Shown one piece after another: positions 45,481 through 61,656 of a DNA stretch of 64,000 nt. The notes beneath the pieces are model-generated. The model was not told where the DNA came from, ran no database searches, and was given only the letters and a program-made list of their open reading frames with translations. The position numbers and the translations under genes are program-made. The stretch lies in the NCBI RefSeq assembly GCF_051401765.1, contig NC_135069.1:12130501-12194500 (forward strand). The letters run 5' to 3'. The DNA comes from Calliopsis andreniformis. Taxonomy: Eukaryota > Arthropoda > Insecta > Hymenoptera > Andrenidae. Each line of letters begins with the position of its first letter. Within the stretch, counting starts at the first letter, position 1.

Positions 45481-48400
45481 CATCGTTGTAATAAACAGAA
45501 TAATCATCGAAATAACCTTAATAAGCATTATTATAGCCACAATAATCGTAATAAGCATAATCACTGTAATAATCTTAGTGATGATCATAATGTTCGTCAT
45601 TATCATACTATGAAACATAATATTCATAATAATCATAACAATAACCATAATAAACTTGGAAACAATCATTATAACCATTATAATAGCCATAAGAACCATA
45701 ATAATCATAATAGCCATAATAATCTGAATGATAATCATAATAACCACACTATCAACCATAATAATCATAGTAATCGTCATAATAAACACAACAATCATAA
45801 AAATCGTAGTAATAATCATAATAATCCTAGCAACAATCATAATAGCCGTAATAACCATAGTAATAGTTTTACTAACTGTAATAACCATAACATCGTTGTA
45901 ATAAACAGAATAATCATCGAAATAACCTTAATAATCATTATTATAGCAATAATAATCGTGATAGCCATAATCACTGTAATAATCTTAGTGATGATCATAA
46001 TATTCGTCGGAATCATACTATGAAACATAATATTCATAATAATCATAACAATAACCATAATAAAGTTGGAAACAATCATTATAACCATTATAATAGCCAT
46101 AAGAACCATAATAATCATAATAGCCATAATAATCTGAATGATAATCATAATACCCATACTATCGACCATAATAATCATAGTAATCGTCATTATAAACACA
46201 ACAATCATAAAAATCGTAGTAATAATCATAATAATCCTAGCAACAATCATAATAGCCGTAATAACCATAGTAATAGTTTTACTGACTGTAATAACCATAA
46301 CATCGTTGTAATAAACAGAATAATCATCGAAATAACCTTAATAATCATTATTATAGCAATAATAATCGTGATAACCATAATCACCAGAATAATCTTAGTG
46401 ATGATCATAATGTTCGTCATTATCATACTATGAAACATAATAATCGTAATAAACATAATAATAACAATAATAAACCTGGAAAAATCATAATAACCATTTT
46501 GGTAGCCATAAAAACCATAATAATCAAAATATCCATAATAATCTAAATGATAATCATAATAACCACACTATCAACCATAATAATCATAGTAATCGTCATA
46601 ATAAACACAACAATCATAAAAATCGTAGTAATAATCATAATAATCCTAGCAACAATCGTAATAGCCGTAATAATCATACTAATAGTTTTACTAACTGTAA
46701 TAACCATAACATCGTTGTAATAAACAGAATAATCATCGAAATAACCTTAATAACCATTATTATAGCCACAATAATCGTAATAAGCATAATCACTGTAATA
46801 ATCTTAGTGATGATCATAATGTTCGTCATTATCATACTATGAAACATAATATTCATAATAATCATAACAATAACCATAATAAACTTGGAAACAATCATTA
46901 TAACCATTATAATAGCCATAAGAACCATAATAATCATAATAGCCGTAATAATCTGAATGATAATCATAATAACCACACTATCAACCATAATAATCATAGT
47001 AATCGTCATAATAAACACAACAATCATAAAAATCGTAGTAATAATCATAATAATCCTAGCAACAATCATAATAGCCGTAATAACCATAGTAATAGTTTTA
47101 CTAACTGTAATAACCATAACATCGTTGTAATAAACAGAATAATCATCGAAATAACCTTAATAATCATTATTATAGCAATAATAATCGTGATAACCATAAT
47201 CACCAGAATAATCTTAGTGATGATCATAATGTTCGTCATTATCATACTATGAAACATAATAATCGTAATAAACATAATAATAACAATAATAAACCTGGAA
47301 AAATCATAATAACCATTTTGGTAGCCATAAAAACCATAATAATCAAAATATCCATAATAATCTAAATGATAATCATAATAACCACACTATCAACCATAAT
47401 AATCATAGTAATCGTCATAATAACCACAACAATCATAAAAATCGTAGTAATAATCACAATAATCCTAGCAACAATCATAATAGCCGTAATAACCATAGTA
47501 ATAGTTTTACTAACTGTAATAACCATAACATCGTTGTAATAAACAGAATAATCATCGAAATAACCTTAATAATCATTATTATAGCAATAATAATCGTGAT
47601 AGCCATAATCACCAGAATAATCTTAGTGATGATCATAATATTCGTCAAAATCATACTATGAAACATAATAATCATAATAATCATAATAATAACCATAATA
47701 AACTTGGAAACAATCATTATAACCATTATAATAGCCATAAGAACCATAATAATCGAAATAACCATAATAATCTAAATGATAATCATAATAACCACACTAT
47801 CAACCATAATAATCATAGTAATCGTCATAATAACCTCAACAATCATAAAAATCGTAGTAATAATCATAATAATCTTAGCAACAATCATAATAGCTGTAAT
47901 AATCATACTAATAGTTTTACTAACTGTAATAACCATAACATCGTTATAATAAACGGAATTATCATGGAAATAACCTTAATAATCTTTATAATAGCCATAA
48001 CAATCGTGATAGCCATATTCACCAGAATAATCTTAGTGATGATCATAATACACGTCAAAATCATACTATGAAACATAATAATCATAATAATCATAATAAT
48101 AACCATAATAAACTGGGAAACAATCATTATAACCATTATAATAGCCATAAGAACCATAATAATCGTAATATTCATAATAATCTAAATGATAATCATAATA
48201 ACCACACTATCAACCATAATAATCATGGTAGTCGTCATAATAAAGACAACAATCATAAAAATCGTAATAATAATCATAATAATCCTAGCAACAATCGTAA
48301 TAGCCGTAATAATCATAGTAGTAGTTTTACTAAGTGTAATAACCATAACATCGTTATAATAAAGAGAATTATCGTGGTAATAACCTTAATAATCGTTATA

Positions 48401-51400
48401 ATAGCCATAATAATCGTAATAGACATAGTCACCAGAATAATCTTTGTGATGATCATAATATTCGTCATAATCATTCTACGAAACAGAATAATCATAATAA
48501 TCATAATATTAACCATAATAAACTTGGAAACAATTGTAATAACCATTATAATTGCCATAAAAACCATAAGAATCGTAATAGCCATAATAATCTGAATGAT
48601 AACACTGTTCAACAAATTTTGACTTTTTTTCGATTTTGTAAACGTGAATAAACATTTCTTATAGATTTCGACGTGCTGATTACGAATCTGCAAACCGTTT
48701 TTTTCCAGAACGTACAGTTTTTGAAAAAATCAATTTTGAAAAAAATGACAAATTTTCAACTTTGGGATTTTTCTGTGCTTTTGCCGTAGTAGTTACTTAG
48801 TTGCTCTTCGCACGAAATGATTCTGTGGACTCTCCCGAATAAAATAATATAAATATTTATTAGATTATAAACATCGAAATAGGTTTAAATAACAATTAAA
48901 GTGAAAAGGACACCCAAAACGCACCCATTTTTGCTGATATTTTTCACTTTATTTCAAAAAGTAAGGGTCTAGGAGAAAATTTGAATATAACACGCGATAG
49001 AGCAAACCTTTCTACTAAGGAAAGCATCAAGCGAATGTTCAAAATTATTTTTGTTTTCAATATAGAAATAAAATAGTTTGGCGAAACGCGCGGCGGCGAC
49101 AGTGGTACTCAATGACGGCGACGCGCGCCGGTGGACGCCTCGCCTATCGCCTGCCGTTCCGCGGACCCTATACGCATTGACGTCATTGAGTACCACTGTC
49201 GCCGCCGCGCGTTTCGCCAAACTATTTTATTTCTATATTGAAAACAAAAATAATTTTGAACATTCGCTTGATGCTTTCCTTAGTGGAAAGGTTTGCTCTA
49301 CCGCGTAGTATAGTCAAATTTTTTCCTAGACCCTTACTTTTTGAAATAAAGTGAAAAATATCAGCAAAAATGGGTGCGTTTTGGGTGTCCTTTTCACTTT
49401 AATTGTTATTTAAACCTATTTCGATGTTTATAATCTAATAAATATTTATATTATTTTATTCGGGAGAGTCCACAGAATCATTTCGTGCAAAGAGCAACTA
49501 AGTAACTACTACGGCAAAAGCACAGAAAAATCCCAAAGTTGAAAATTTGTCATTTTTTTCAAAATTGATTTTTTCAAAAACTGTACGTTCTGGAAAATAA
49601 CGGTTTACAGATTCGTAATCAGCACGTCGAAAGCTATAAGAAATGTTTATTCACACTTACAAAATCAGACCCCTGTTGAACAGTGTAATCATAATAACCA
49701 TACTATCAACCACAATAATCATAGTAACCGTCATAATAACCACAACAATCATAACAATCTTAATAATAATTATGATAATCGTAGCAACAATCATAATATC
49801 CGTAATAATCATAGTAATAGTTATACTAACTGTAATAATCATAACAACGTAATCATAAACAGAATTACCATGGAAATAACCTTAATAATCGTTATTATAG
49901 CCATAATAATCGTAATAGTCATAATCACCAGAATAATCTTAGTGATGATCATAATATTCGTCATAATCATACTATGAAACATAATAATCATAATAAACAT
50001 AATAATAACAGTAATAAACCTGGAAAAATCATAATAACCATTTCGATAGCCATAAAAACCGTAATAATCAAAATAGCCATAATAATTTAATGATAATCAT
50101 AATAGCCACACTATCAACCATAATAATCATCGTAATCGTCATAATAAACACAACAATCACAAAAATCGTAGAAATAATCATAATAATCCAAGCAACAATC
50201 ATAATAGCCGTAATAATCATAGTAATAGTTTTACTAACTGTAATAACCATAACATCGTTGTAATAAACAGAATAATCGTCGAAATAACCTTAATAACCAT
50301 TATTATAGCCACAATAATCGTAATAAGCATAATCACTGTAATAATCTTAGTGATGATCATAATATTCGTCGGAATCATACTATGAAACATAATATTCATA
50401 ATAATCATAACAATAACCTTAATAAACTTGGAAACAATCATTATAACCATTATAATAGCCATAAGAACCATAATAATCATAATAGCCATAATAATCTGAA
50501 TGATAATCATAATAACCACACTATCAACCATAATAATCATAGTAGTCGTCATAATAAAGACAACAATCATAAAAATCGTAATAAGAATCGTAATAATCCT
50601 AGCAACAATCGTAATAGCCGTAATAATCATAGTAGTAGTTTTACTAAGTGTAATAACCATAACATCGTTATAATAAACAGAATTATCGTGGTAATAACCT
50701 TAATAATCGTTGTAATAGCCATAATAATCGTAATAGACATAGTCACCAGAATAATCTGTCTGATGATCATAATATTCGTCATAATCATTCTACGAAACAG
50801 AATAATCATAATAATCATAATAATAACCATAATAAACTTGGAAACAATTGTAATAACCATTATAATTGCCATAAAAACCATAAGAATCGTAATAGCCATA
50901 ATAATCTGAATGATAATCATAATAACCATACTATCAACCACAATAATCATAGTAACCGTCATAATAACCACAACAATCATAACAATCTTAATAATAATTA
51001 TGATAATCGTAGCAACAATCATAATAGCCGTAATAATCATAGTAATAGTTATACTAACTGTAATAATCATAACAACGTAATCATAAACAGAATTATCATG
51101 GAAATAACCTTAATAATCGTTATTATAGCCATAATAATAGTAATAGTCATAATCACCAGAATAATCTTAGTGATGATCATAGTATTCGTCATAATCATAC
51201 TATGAAACATAATAATCATAATAATCATAATAATAACCCTAATAAACTTGGAAACAATCATAATAACCATTGTAATAGCCATAATAACCATAATGATCAT
51301 AATAGCCATAATAATCTGAATGATAATCATAATAACCATACTATCAACCATAATAACCATAGTAATCGTCATAATAACCACAACAACCATAAAAATCGTA

Positions 51401-52301
51401 GTAATAATCGTAATAATCCTAGCGACAATCAAAATAGCCGTAATAATCATAGGAATAGTTATACTAACTGTAATAATCATAACAACGTAATAATCAACAG
51501 AATTATCATGGAAATAACCTTAATAATCATTATTATAGCAATATTAATCGTGATAGCCATAATCACCAGAATAATCTTAGTGATGATCATAATATTCGTC
51601 ATAATCATACTATGAAACATAATAATCATAATAAACATAATAATAACAGTAATAAACCTGGAAAAATCATAATAACCATTTTGATAGCCATAATAACCAT
51701 AATGATCATAATAGCCATAATAATCTGAATGATAATCATAATACCCATACTATCGACCATAATAATCATAGTAAACGTCATTAAAACCACAACAATCATA
51801 AAAATCGTAGTAATAATCATAATAATCCTAGCACCAATCATAACAGCCGTAATAACCATAGTAATAGTTTTACTAACTGTAATAACCATAACATCGTTGT
51901 AATAAACAGAATAATCATCGAAATAACCTTAATAATCATTATTATAGCAATATTAATCGTGATAGCCATAATCACCAGAATAATCTTAGTGATGATCATA
52001 ATATTCGTCAAAATCATACTATAATACATAATAATCATAATAATCATAATAATAACCATAATAAACTTGGAAACAATCATTATAACCATTATAATAGCCA
52101 TAAGAACCATAGTAATCGAAATAACTATAATAATCTAAATGATAATCATAATAACCACACTATCAACCATAATAATCATAGTAATTGTCATAATAACCTC
52201 AACAATCATAAAAATCGTAGTAATAATCATAATAATCCTAGCAACAATCATAATAGCTGTAATAATCATAGTAATAGTTATACTAACTGTAATAATCACA
52301 A
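45481..52301. repeat. 6821-bp higher-order repeat, copy B
   Basis: Second tandem copy of 38660-45480. After 52301 the sequence departs from the expected next copy, so only two full copies stand in tandem. Confidence 0.85.
48603..49685. mobile_element. Foldback transposon copy 3 (1083 bp), part of copy B
   Basis: Same limits, same flanks (TAA) and same sequence as the copy at 41782, exactly 6821 bp away. It spread by duplication of the satellite block, not by a new insertion. Confidence 0.9.
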
Positions 52302-53757
52302 CATCGTAATAATAAACAGAATTACCATGGAAATAACCTTAGTAATCGTTAATAATAACGATTATGGCTATAAAGCCATAATAACCGTAATAGTCATAAT
52401 CACCAGAATAATCTTTGTGATGACCATAATATTCGTCATAATCATACTATGAAACATAATAATCATAATAATCATAATGATAACCATAATGAACCTGGAA
52501 ACATTCATAATAACCATTGTAATAGCCATAATAACCATAATGATCATAATAGCCATAATAATCTGAATGATAATCATAATAACCATACTATCAACCATAA
52601 TAACCATAGTAATCGTCATAATAACCACAACAACCATAAAAATCGTAGTAATAATCGTAATAATCCTAGCGACAATCAAAATAGCCGTAATAATCATAGG
52701 AATAGTTATACTAACTGTAATAATCATAACAACGTAATAATCAACAGAATTATCATGGAAATAACCTTAATAATCATTATTATAGCAATATTAATCGTGA
52801 TAGCCATAATCACCAGAATAATCTTAGTGATGATCATAATATTCGTCATAATCATACTATGAAACATAATAATCATAATAAACATAATAATAACAGTAAT
52901 AAACCTGGAAAAATCATAATAACCATTTTGATAGCCATAATAACCATAATGATCATAATAGCCATAATAATCTGAATGATAATCATAATACCCATACTAT
53001 CGACCATAATAATCATAGTAAACGTCATTAAAACCACAACAATCATAAAAATCGTAGTAATAATCATAATAATCCTAGCACCAATCATAACAGCCGTAAT
53101 AACCATAGTAATAGTTTTACTAACTGTAATAACCATAACATCGTTGTAATAAACAGAATAATCATCGAAATAACCTTAATAATCATTATTATAGCAATAT
53201 TAATCGTGATAGCCATAATCACCAGAATAATCTTAGTGATGATCATAATATTCGTCAAAATCATACTATAATACATAATAATCATAATAATCATAATAAT
53301 AACCATAATAAACTTGGAAACAATCATTATAACCATTATAATAGCCATAAGAACCATAGTAATCGAAATAACTATAATAATCTAAATGATAATCATAATA
53401 ACCACACTATCAACCATAATAATCATAGTAATTGTCATAATAACCTCAACAATCATAAAAATCGTAGTAATAATCATAATAATCCTAGCAACAATCATAA
53501 TAGCTGTAATAATCATAGTAATAGTTATACTAACTGTAATAATCACAACATCGTAATAATAAACAGAATTACCATGGAAATAACCTTAGTAATCGTTAAT
53601 AATAACGATTATGGCTATAAAGCCATAATAACCGTAATAGTCATAATCACCAGAATAATCTTTGTGATGACCATAATATTCGTCATAATCATACTATGAA
53701 ACATAATAATCATAATAATCATAATGATAACCATAATGAACCTGGAAACATTCATAA
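51258..53757. repeat. 1247-bp tandem duplication across the end of copy B
   Basis: Points at 51626, 51838 and 52368 recur at 52873, 53085 and 53615, a shift of 1247 (three monomers plus extra bases). The extra bases near 52345-52375 and 53592-53622 form a nested palindrome (ATTATGGCTATAAAGCCATAAT type). Confidence 0.75.
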
Positions 53758-56700
53758 TAACCATTATCATAGCCATAAAAACCATAATAATCATAATAGC
53801 CATAATAATCTAAAATATAATCATAATAACCACACTATAAACCATAACAATCGTAGTAATCGTCATAATAACGACAACAATCCTAGCAATCGTAATAATA
53901 ATCATAATAATCATAGCAACAATCATAATAGCAGTAATAATCATAGTAATAGTTATACTAACTCTAATAATCACAACATCGTAATAATAAACAGAATTAC
54001 CATGGAAATAACCTTAGTAATCGTTATTATAGCCAAAATAACCGTAATAGTCATAATCAGCAGAATAATCTTTGTGATGACCATAATATTCGTCATAATC
54101 ATACTATGAAACATAATAATCATAATAATCATAATAATAACAATAATAAACCTGGAAAAATCATAATAACCATTTTGATAGCCATAAAAACCATAATGAT
54201 CATAATAGCCATAATAATCTGAATGATAATCATAATAACCACACTATCAACCATAATAATCATAGTAATCGTCATTATAAGCACAACAGTCATAAAAACC
54301 GTAGTAATAATCATAAGAATCCTAGCAACAATCATTACAGCCGTAATAATCATAGTAATAGTTATACTAACTGTAATAATCATAACACCTTAATAATAAA
54401 CAGAATTATCATGGAAATAACCTTAATAATCGTTATTATAGCTATAATTATCGTAATAGTCATAATCAACAGACTAATCTTAGTGATGATCATAATATAC
54501 GTCATAATCATACTATGAAACATAATAATCATAATAATCATAGTAATAACCATATTAAACCTGGAAACAATCATAATAACCATTATAGTAGCCATAAAAC
54601 CTATAATAACCGTAATAGACATAATAATTTGAATGATAATCATAATAACCATACTATCAACCATAGTAACCATAGTAATCGTCATAATAACTACAACAAT
54701 CATAAAAATCGTAGTAATAATCATAATAATCGTAGCGACAATCATAATAGCTGTAATAGCCATAGTAATAGTTATACTAACTGTAATAATCATAACATCG
54801 TAATAATAACCAGATTTGCCAGGGAAATAACCTTAATAATCGTTATAATAGCCATAATAATCGTAATAGACATAATCACCAGAATAATCTTAGTGATGAT
54901 CATAATATTCGTCATAATCATACTATGAAACATAATAATCATAATAAACATAATAATAATAGTAATAAACCTGGAAAAGTCATAATAACCATTTTGATAG
55001 CCATAGAAACCGTAATAATCAAAATAGCCATAATAATTTAATGATAATCATAATAGCCACACTATCAACCATAATAATCATCGTAATCGTCATTATAAAC
55101 ACAACAATCATAAAAATCGTAGTAATAATCATAATAATGCTAGCAACAATCATAATAGCCGTAATAACCATAGTAATAGTTTTACTAACTGTAATAACCA
55201 TAACATCGTTGTAATAAACAGAATAATCATCGAAATAACCTTAATAATCATTATTATAGCAATAATAATCGTTATAGCCATAATCACCAGAATAATCTTA
55301 GTGATGATCATAATGTTCGTCATTATCATACTATGAAACATAATAATCATAATAAACATAATAATAACAATAATAAACCTGGAAAAATCATAATAACCAT
55401 TTTGGTAGCCATAAAAACCATAATAATCAAAATATCCATAATAATCTAAATGATAATCATAATAACCACACTATCAACCATAATAATCATAGTAATCGTC
55501 ATAATAAACACAACAATCATAAAAATCGTAGTAATAATCAGAATAATCATAGCAACAATCGTAATAGCCGTAATAATCATAGTAATAGTTTTACTAACTG
55601 TAATAACCATAACATCGTTGTAATAAACAGAATAATCATCGAAATAACCTTAATAACCATTATTATAGCCACAATAATCGTAATAAGCATAATCACTGTA
55701 ATAATCTTAGTGATGATCATAATATTCGTCATAATCATACTATGAAACATAATAATCATAATAATCATAATAGTAACAATAATAAACCTGGAAAAATCAT
55801 AATAACCATTTTGATAGCCATAAAAACCATAATGATCATAATAGCCATAATAATCTAAATGATAATCATAATAACCACACTATCAACCATAATAATCATA
55901 GTAGTCGTCATAATAAAGACAACAATCATAAAAATCGTAATAAGAATCATAATAATCCTAGCAACAATCGTAATAGCCGTAATAATCATAGTAGTAGTTT
56001 TACTAAGTGTAATAACCATAACATCGTTATAATAAACAGAATTATCGTGGTAATAACCTTAATAATCGTTATAATAGCCATAATAATCGTAATAGACATA
56101 GTCACCAGAATAATCTTTCTGATGATCATAATATTCGTCATAATCATTCTACGAAACAGAATAATCATAATAATCATAATAATAACCATAATAAACTTGG
56201 AAACAATTGTAATAACCATTATAATTGCCATAAAAACCATAAGAATCGTAATAGCCATAATAATCTGAATGATAATCATAATAACCATACTATCAACCAC
56301 AATAATCATAGTAACCGTCATAATAACCACAACAATCATAACAATCTTAATAATAATTATGATAATCGTAGCAACAATCATAATAGCCGTAATAATCATA
56401 GTAATAGTTATACTAACTGTAATAATCATAACAACGTAATCATAAACAGAATTATCATGGAAATAACCTTAATAATCGTTATTATAGCCATAATAATCGT
56501 AATAGTCATAATCACCAGAATAATCTTAGTGATGATCATAATATTCGTCATAATCATACTATGAAACATAATAATCATAATAAACATAATAATAACAGTA
56601 ATAAACCTGGAAAAATCATAATAACCATTTTGATAGCCATAATAACCATAATGATCATAATAGCCATAATAATCTGAATGATAATCATAATAACCATACT

Positions 56701-57969
56701 ATCAAGCATAATAACCATAGTAATCGTCATAATAACCACAACAACCATAAAAATCGCAGTAATAATCGTAATAATCCTAGCGACAATCAAAATACCCGTA
56801 ATAATCATAGGAATAGTTATACTAACTGTAATAATCATAACAACGTAATAATCAACAGAATTATAATGGAAATAACCTTAATAATCGTTATTATAGCCAT
56901 AATAATCGTAATAGTCATAATCACCAGAATAACCTTAGTGATGATCATAGTATTCGTCATAATCATACTATGAAACATAATAATCATAATAATCATAATC
57001 ATAACAATAATAAACCTGGAAAAATCATAATAACCATTTTGATAGCCATAAAAACCATAATGATCATAATAGCCATAATAATCTAAATGATAATCATAAT
57101 AACCACACTATCAACCATAATAATCATAGTAGTCGTCATAATAAAGACAACAATCATAAAAATCGTAATAAGAATCGTAATAATCCTAGCAACAATCGTA
57201 ATAGCCGTAATAATCATAGTAGTAGTTTTACTAAGTGTAATAACCATAACATCGTTATAATAAACAGAATTATCTTGGTAATAACCTTAATAATCGTTAT
57301 AATAGCCATAATAATCGTAATAGACATAGTCACCAGAATAATCTTTCTGATGATCATAATATTCGCCATAATCATTCTAAGAAACAGAATAATCATAATA
57401 ATCATAATAATAACCATAATAAACTTGGAAACAATTGTAATAACCATTATAATTGCCATAAAAACCATAAGAATCGTAATAGCCATAATAATCTGAATGA
57501 TAATCATAATAACCATACTATCAACCACAATAATCATAGTAACCGTCATAATAACCACAACAATCATAACAATCTTAATAATAATTATGATAATCGTAGC
57601 AACAATCATAATAGCCGTAATAATCATAGTAATAGTTATACTAACTGTAATAATCATAACAACGTAATCATAAACAGAATTATCATGGAAATAACCTTAA
57701 TAATCGTTATTATAGCCATAATAATAGTAATAGTCATAATCACCAGAATAATCTTAGTGATGATCATAGTATTCGTCATAATCATACTATGAAACATAAT
57801 AATCATAATAATCATAATAATAACCCTAATAAACTTGGAAACAATCATAATAACCATTGTAATAGCCATAATAACCATAATGATCATAATAGCCATAATA
57901 ATCTGAATGATAATCATAATAACCATACTATCAACCATAATAACCATAGTAATTGTCATAATAACCTCA
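53758..57969. repeat. Mixed 410-bp monomers, no regular higher order seen
   Basis: Monomers here combine types seen at 43300-45000 and 33300-33800; a block repeats at 1228 bp (56047 to 57275, three monomers). Divergence between neighbours is higher than in copies A and B. Confidence 0.7.
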
Positions 57970-59552
57970 ACAATCATAAAAATCGTAGTAATAATCATAA
58001 TAATCCTAGCAACAATCATAATAGCCGTAATAACCATAGTAATAGTTTTACTAACTGTAATAACCATAACATCGTTGTAATAAACAGAATAATCATCGAA
58101 ATAACCTTAATAATCATTATTATAGCAATAATAATCGTGATAACCATAATCACCAGAATAATCTTAGTGATGATCATAATGTTCGTCATTATCATACTAT
58201 GAAACATAATAATCGTAATAAACATAATAATAACAATAATAAACCTGGAAAAATCATAATAACCATTTTGGTAGCCATAAAAACCATAATAATCAAAATA
58301 TCCATAATAATCTAAATGATAATCATAATAACCACACTATCAACCATAATAATCATAGTAATCGTCATAATAACCACAACAATCATAAAAATCGTAGTAA
58401 TAATCACAATAATCCTAGCAACAATCATAATAGCCGTAATAACCATAGTAATAGTTTTACTAACTGTAATAACCATAACATCGTTGTAATAAACAGAATA
58501 ATCATCGAAATAACCTTAATAATCATTATTATAGCAATAATAATCGTGATAGCCATAATCACCAGAATAATCTTAGTGATGATCATAATATTCGTCAAAA
58601 TCATACTATGAAACATAATAATCATAATAATCATAATAATAACCATAATAAACTTGGAAACAATCATTATAACCATTATAATAGCCATAAGAACCATAAT
58701 AATCGAAATAACCATAATAATCTAAATGATAATCATAATAACCACACTATCAACCATAATAATCATAGTAATCGTCATAATAACCTCAACAATCATAAAA
58801 ATCGTAGTAATAATCATAATAATCTTAGCAACAATCATAATAGCTGTAATAATCATACTAATAGTTTTACTAACTGTAATAACCATAACATCGTTATAAT
58901 AAACGGAATTATCATGGAAATAACCTTAATAATCTTTATAATAGCCATAACAATCGTGATAGCCATATTCACCAGAATAATCTTAGTGATGATCATAATA
59001 CACGTCAAAATCATACTATGAAACATAATAATCATAATAATCATAATAATAACCATAATAAACTGGGAAACAATCATTATAACCATTATAATAGCCATAA
59101 GAACCATAATAATCGTAATATTCATAATAATCTAAATGATAATCATAATAACCACACTATCAACCATAATAATCATGGTAGTCGTCATAATAAAGACAAC
59201 AATCATAAAAATCGTAATAATAATCATAATAATCCTAGCAACAATCGTAATAGCCGTAATAATCATAGTAGTAGTTTTACTAAGTGTAATAACCATAACA
59301 TCGTTATAATAAAGAGAATTATCGTGGTAATAACCTTAATAATCGTTATAATAGCCATAATAATCGTAATAGACATAGACACCAGAATAATCTTTGTGAT
59401 GATCATAATATTCGTCATAATCATTCTACGAAACAGAATAATCATAATAATCATAATATTAACCATAATAAACTTGGAAACAATTGTAATAACCATTATA
59501 ATTGCCATAAAAACCATAAGAATCGTAATAGCCATAATAATCTGAATGATAA

Positions 59553-60635
59553 CACTGTTCAACAAATTTTGACTTTTTTTCGATTTTGTAAACGTGAATA
59601 AACATTTCTTATAGATTTCGACGTGCTGATTACGAATCTGCAAACCGTTTTTTTCCAGAACGTACAGTTTTTGAAAAAATCAATTTTGAAAAAAATGACA
59701 AATTTTCAACTTTGGGATTTTTCTGTGCTTTTGCCGTAGTAGTTACTTAGTTGCTCTTCGCACGAAATGATTCTGTGGACTCTCCCGAATAAAATAATAT
59801 AAATATTTATTAGATTATAAACATCGAAATAGGTTTAAATAACAATTAAAGTGAAAAGGACACCCAAAACGCACCCATTTTTGCTGATATTTTTCACTTT
59901 ATTTCAAAAAGTAAGGGTCTAGGAGAAAATTTGAATATAACACGCGATAGAGCAAACCTTTCTACTAAGGAAAGCATCAAGCGAATGTTCAAAATTATTT
60001 TTGTTTTCAATATAGAAATAAAATAGTTTGGCGAAACGCGCGGCGGCGACAGTGGTACTCAATGACGGCGACGCGCGCCGGTGGACGCCTCGCCTATCGC
60101 CTGCCGTTCCGCGGACCCTATACGCATTGACGTCATTGAGTACCACTGTCGCCGCCGCGCGTTTCGCCAAACTATTTTATTTCTATATTGAAAACAAAAA
60201 TAATTTTGAACATTCGCTTGATGCTTTCCTTAGTGGAAAGGTTTGCTCTACCGCGTAGTATAGTCAAATTTTTTCCTAGACCCTTACTTTTTGAAATAAA
60301 GTGAAAAATATCAGCAAAAATGGGTGCGTTTTGGGTGTCCTTTTCACTTTAATTGTTATTTAAACCTATTTCGATGTTTATAATCTAATAAATATTTATA
60401 TTATTTTATTCGGGAGAGTCCACAGAATCATTTCGTGCAAAGAGCAACTAAGTAACTACTACGGCAAAAGCACAGAAAAATCCCAAAGTTGAAAATTTGT
60501 CATTTTTTTCAAAATTGATTTTTTCAAAAACTGTACGTTCTGGAAAATAACGGTTTACAGATTCGTAATCAGCACGTCGAAAGCTATAAGAAATGTTTAT
60601 TCACACTTACAAAATCAGACCCCTGTTGAACAGTG
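59553..60635. mobile_element. Foldback transposon copy 4 (1083 bp), part of copy C
   Basis: Same flanks and sequence as the copies at 41782 and 48603, so it is again a passenger of the satellite block. Confidence 0.9.
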
Positions 60636-61656
60636 TAATCATAATAACCATACTATCAACCACAATAATCATAGTAACCGTCATAATAACCACAACAATC
60701 ATAACAATCTTAATAATAATTATGATAATCGTAGCAACAATCATAATATCCGTAATAATCATAGTAATAGTTATACTAACTGTAATAATCATAACAACGT
60801 AATCATAAACAGAATTACCATGGAAATAACCTTAATAATCGTTATTATAGCCATAATAATCGTAATAGTCATAATCACCAGAATAATCTTAGTGATGATC
60901 ATAATATTCGTCATAATCATACTATGAAACATAATAATCATAATAAACATAATAATAACAGTAATAAACCTGGAAAAATCATAATAACCATTTCGATAGC
61001 CATAAAAACCGTAATAATCAAAATAGCCATAATAATTTAATGATAATCATAATAGCCACACTATCAACCATAATAATCATCGTAATCGTCATAATAAACA
61101 CAACAATCACAAAAATCGTAGAAATAATCATAATAATCCAAGCAACAATCATAATAGCCGTAATAATCATAGTAATAGTTTTACTAACTGTAATAACCAT
61201 AACATCGTTGTAATAAACAGAATAATCGTCGAAATAACCTTAATAACCATTATTATAGCCACAATAATCGTAATAAGCATAATCACTGTAATAATCTTAG
61301 TGATGATCATAATATTCGTCGGAATCATACTATGAAACATAATATTCATAATAATCATAACAATAACCTTAATAAACTTGGAAACAATCATTATAACCAT
61401 TATAATAGCCATAAGAACCATAATAATCATAATAGCCATAATAATCTGAATGATAATCATAATAACCACACTATCAACCATAATAATCATAGTAGTCGTC
61501 ATAATAAAGACAACAATCATAAAAATCGTAATAAGAATCGTAATAATCCTAGCAACAATCGTAATAGCCGTAATAATCATAGTAGTAGTTTTACTAAGTG
61601 TAATAACCATAACATCGTTATAATAAACAGAATTATCGTGGTAATAACCTTAATAA

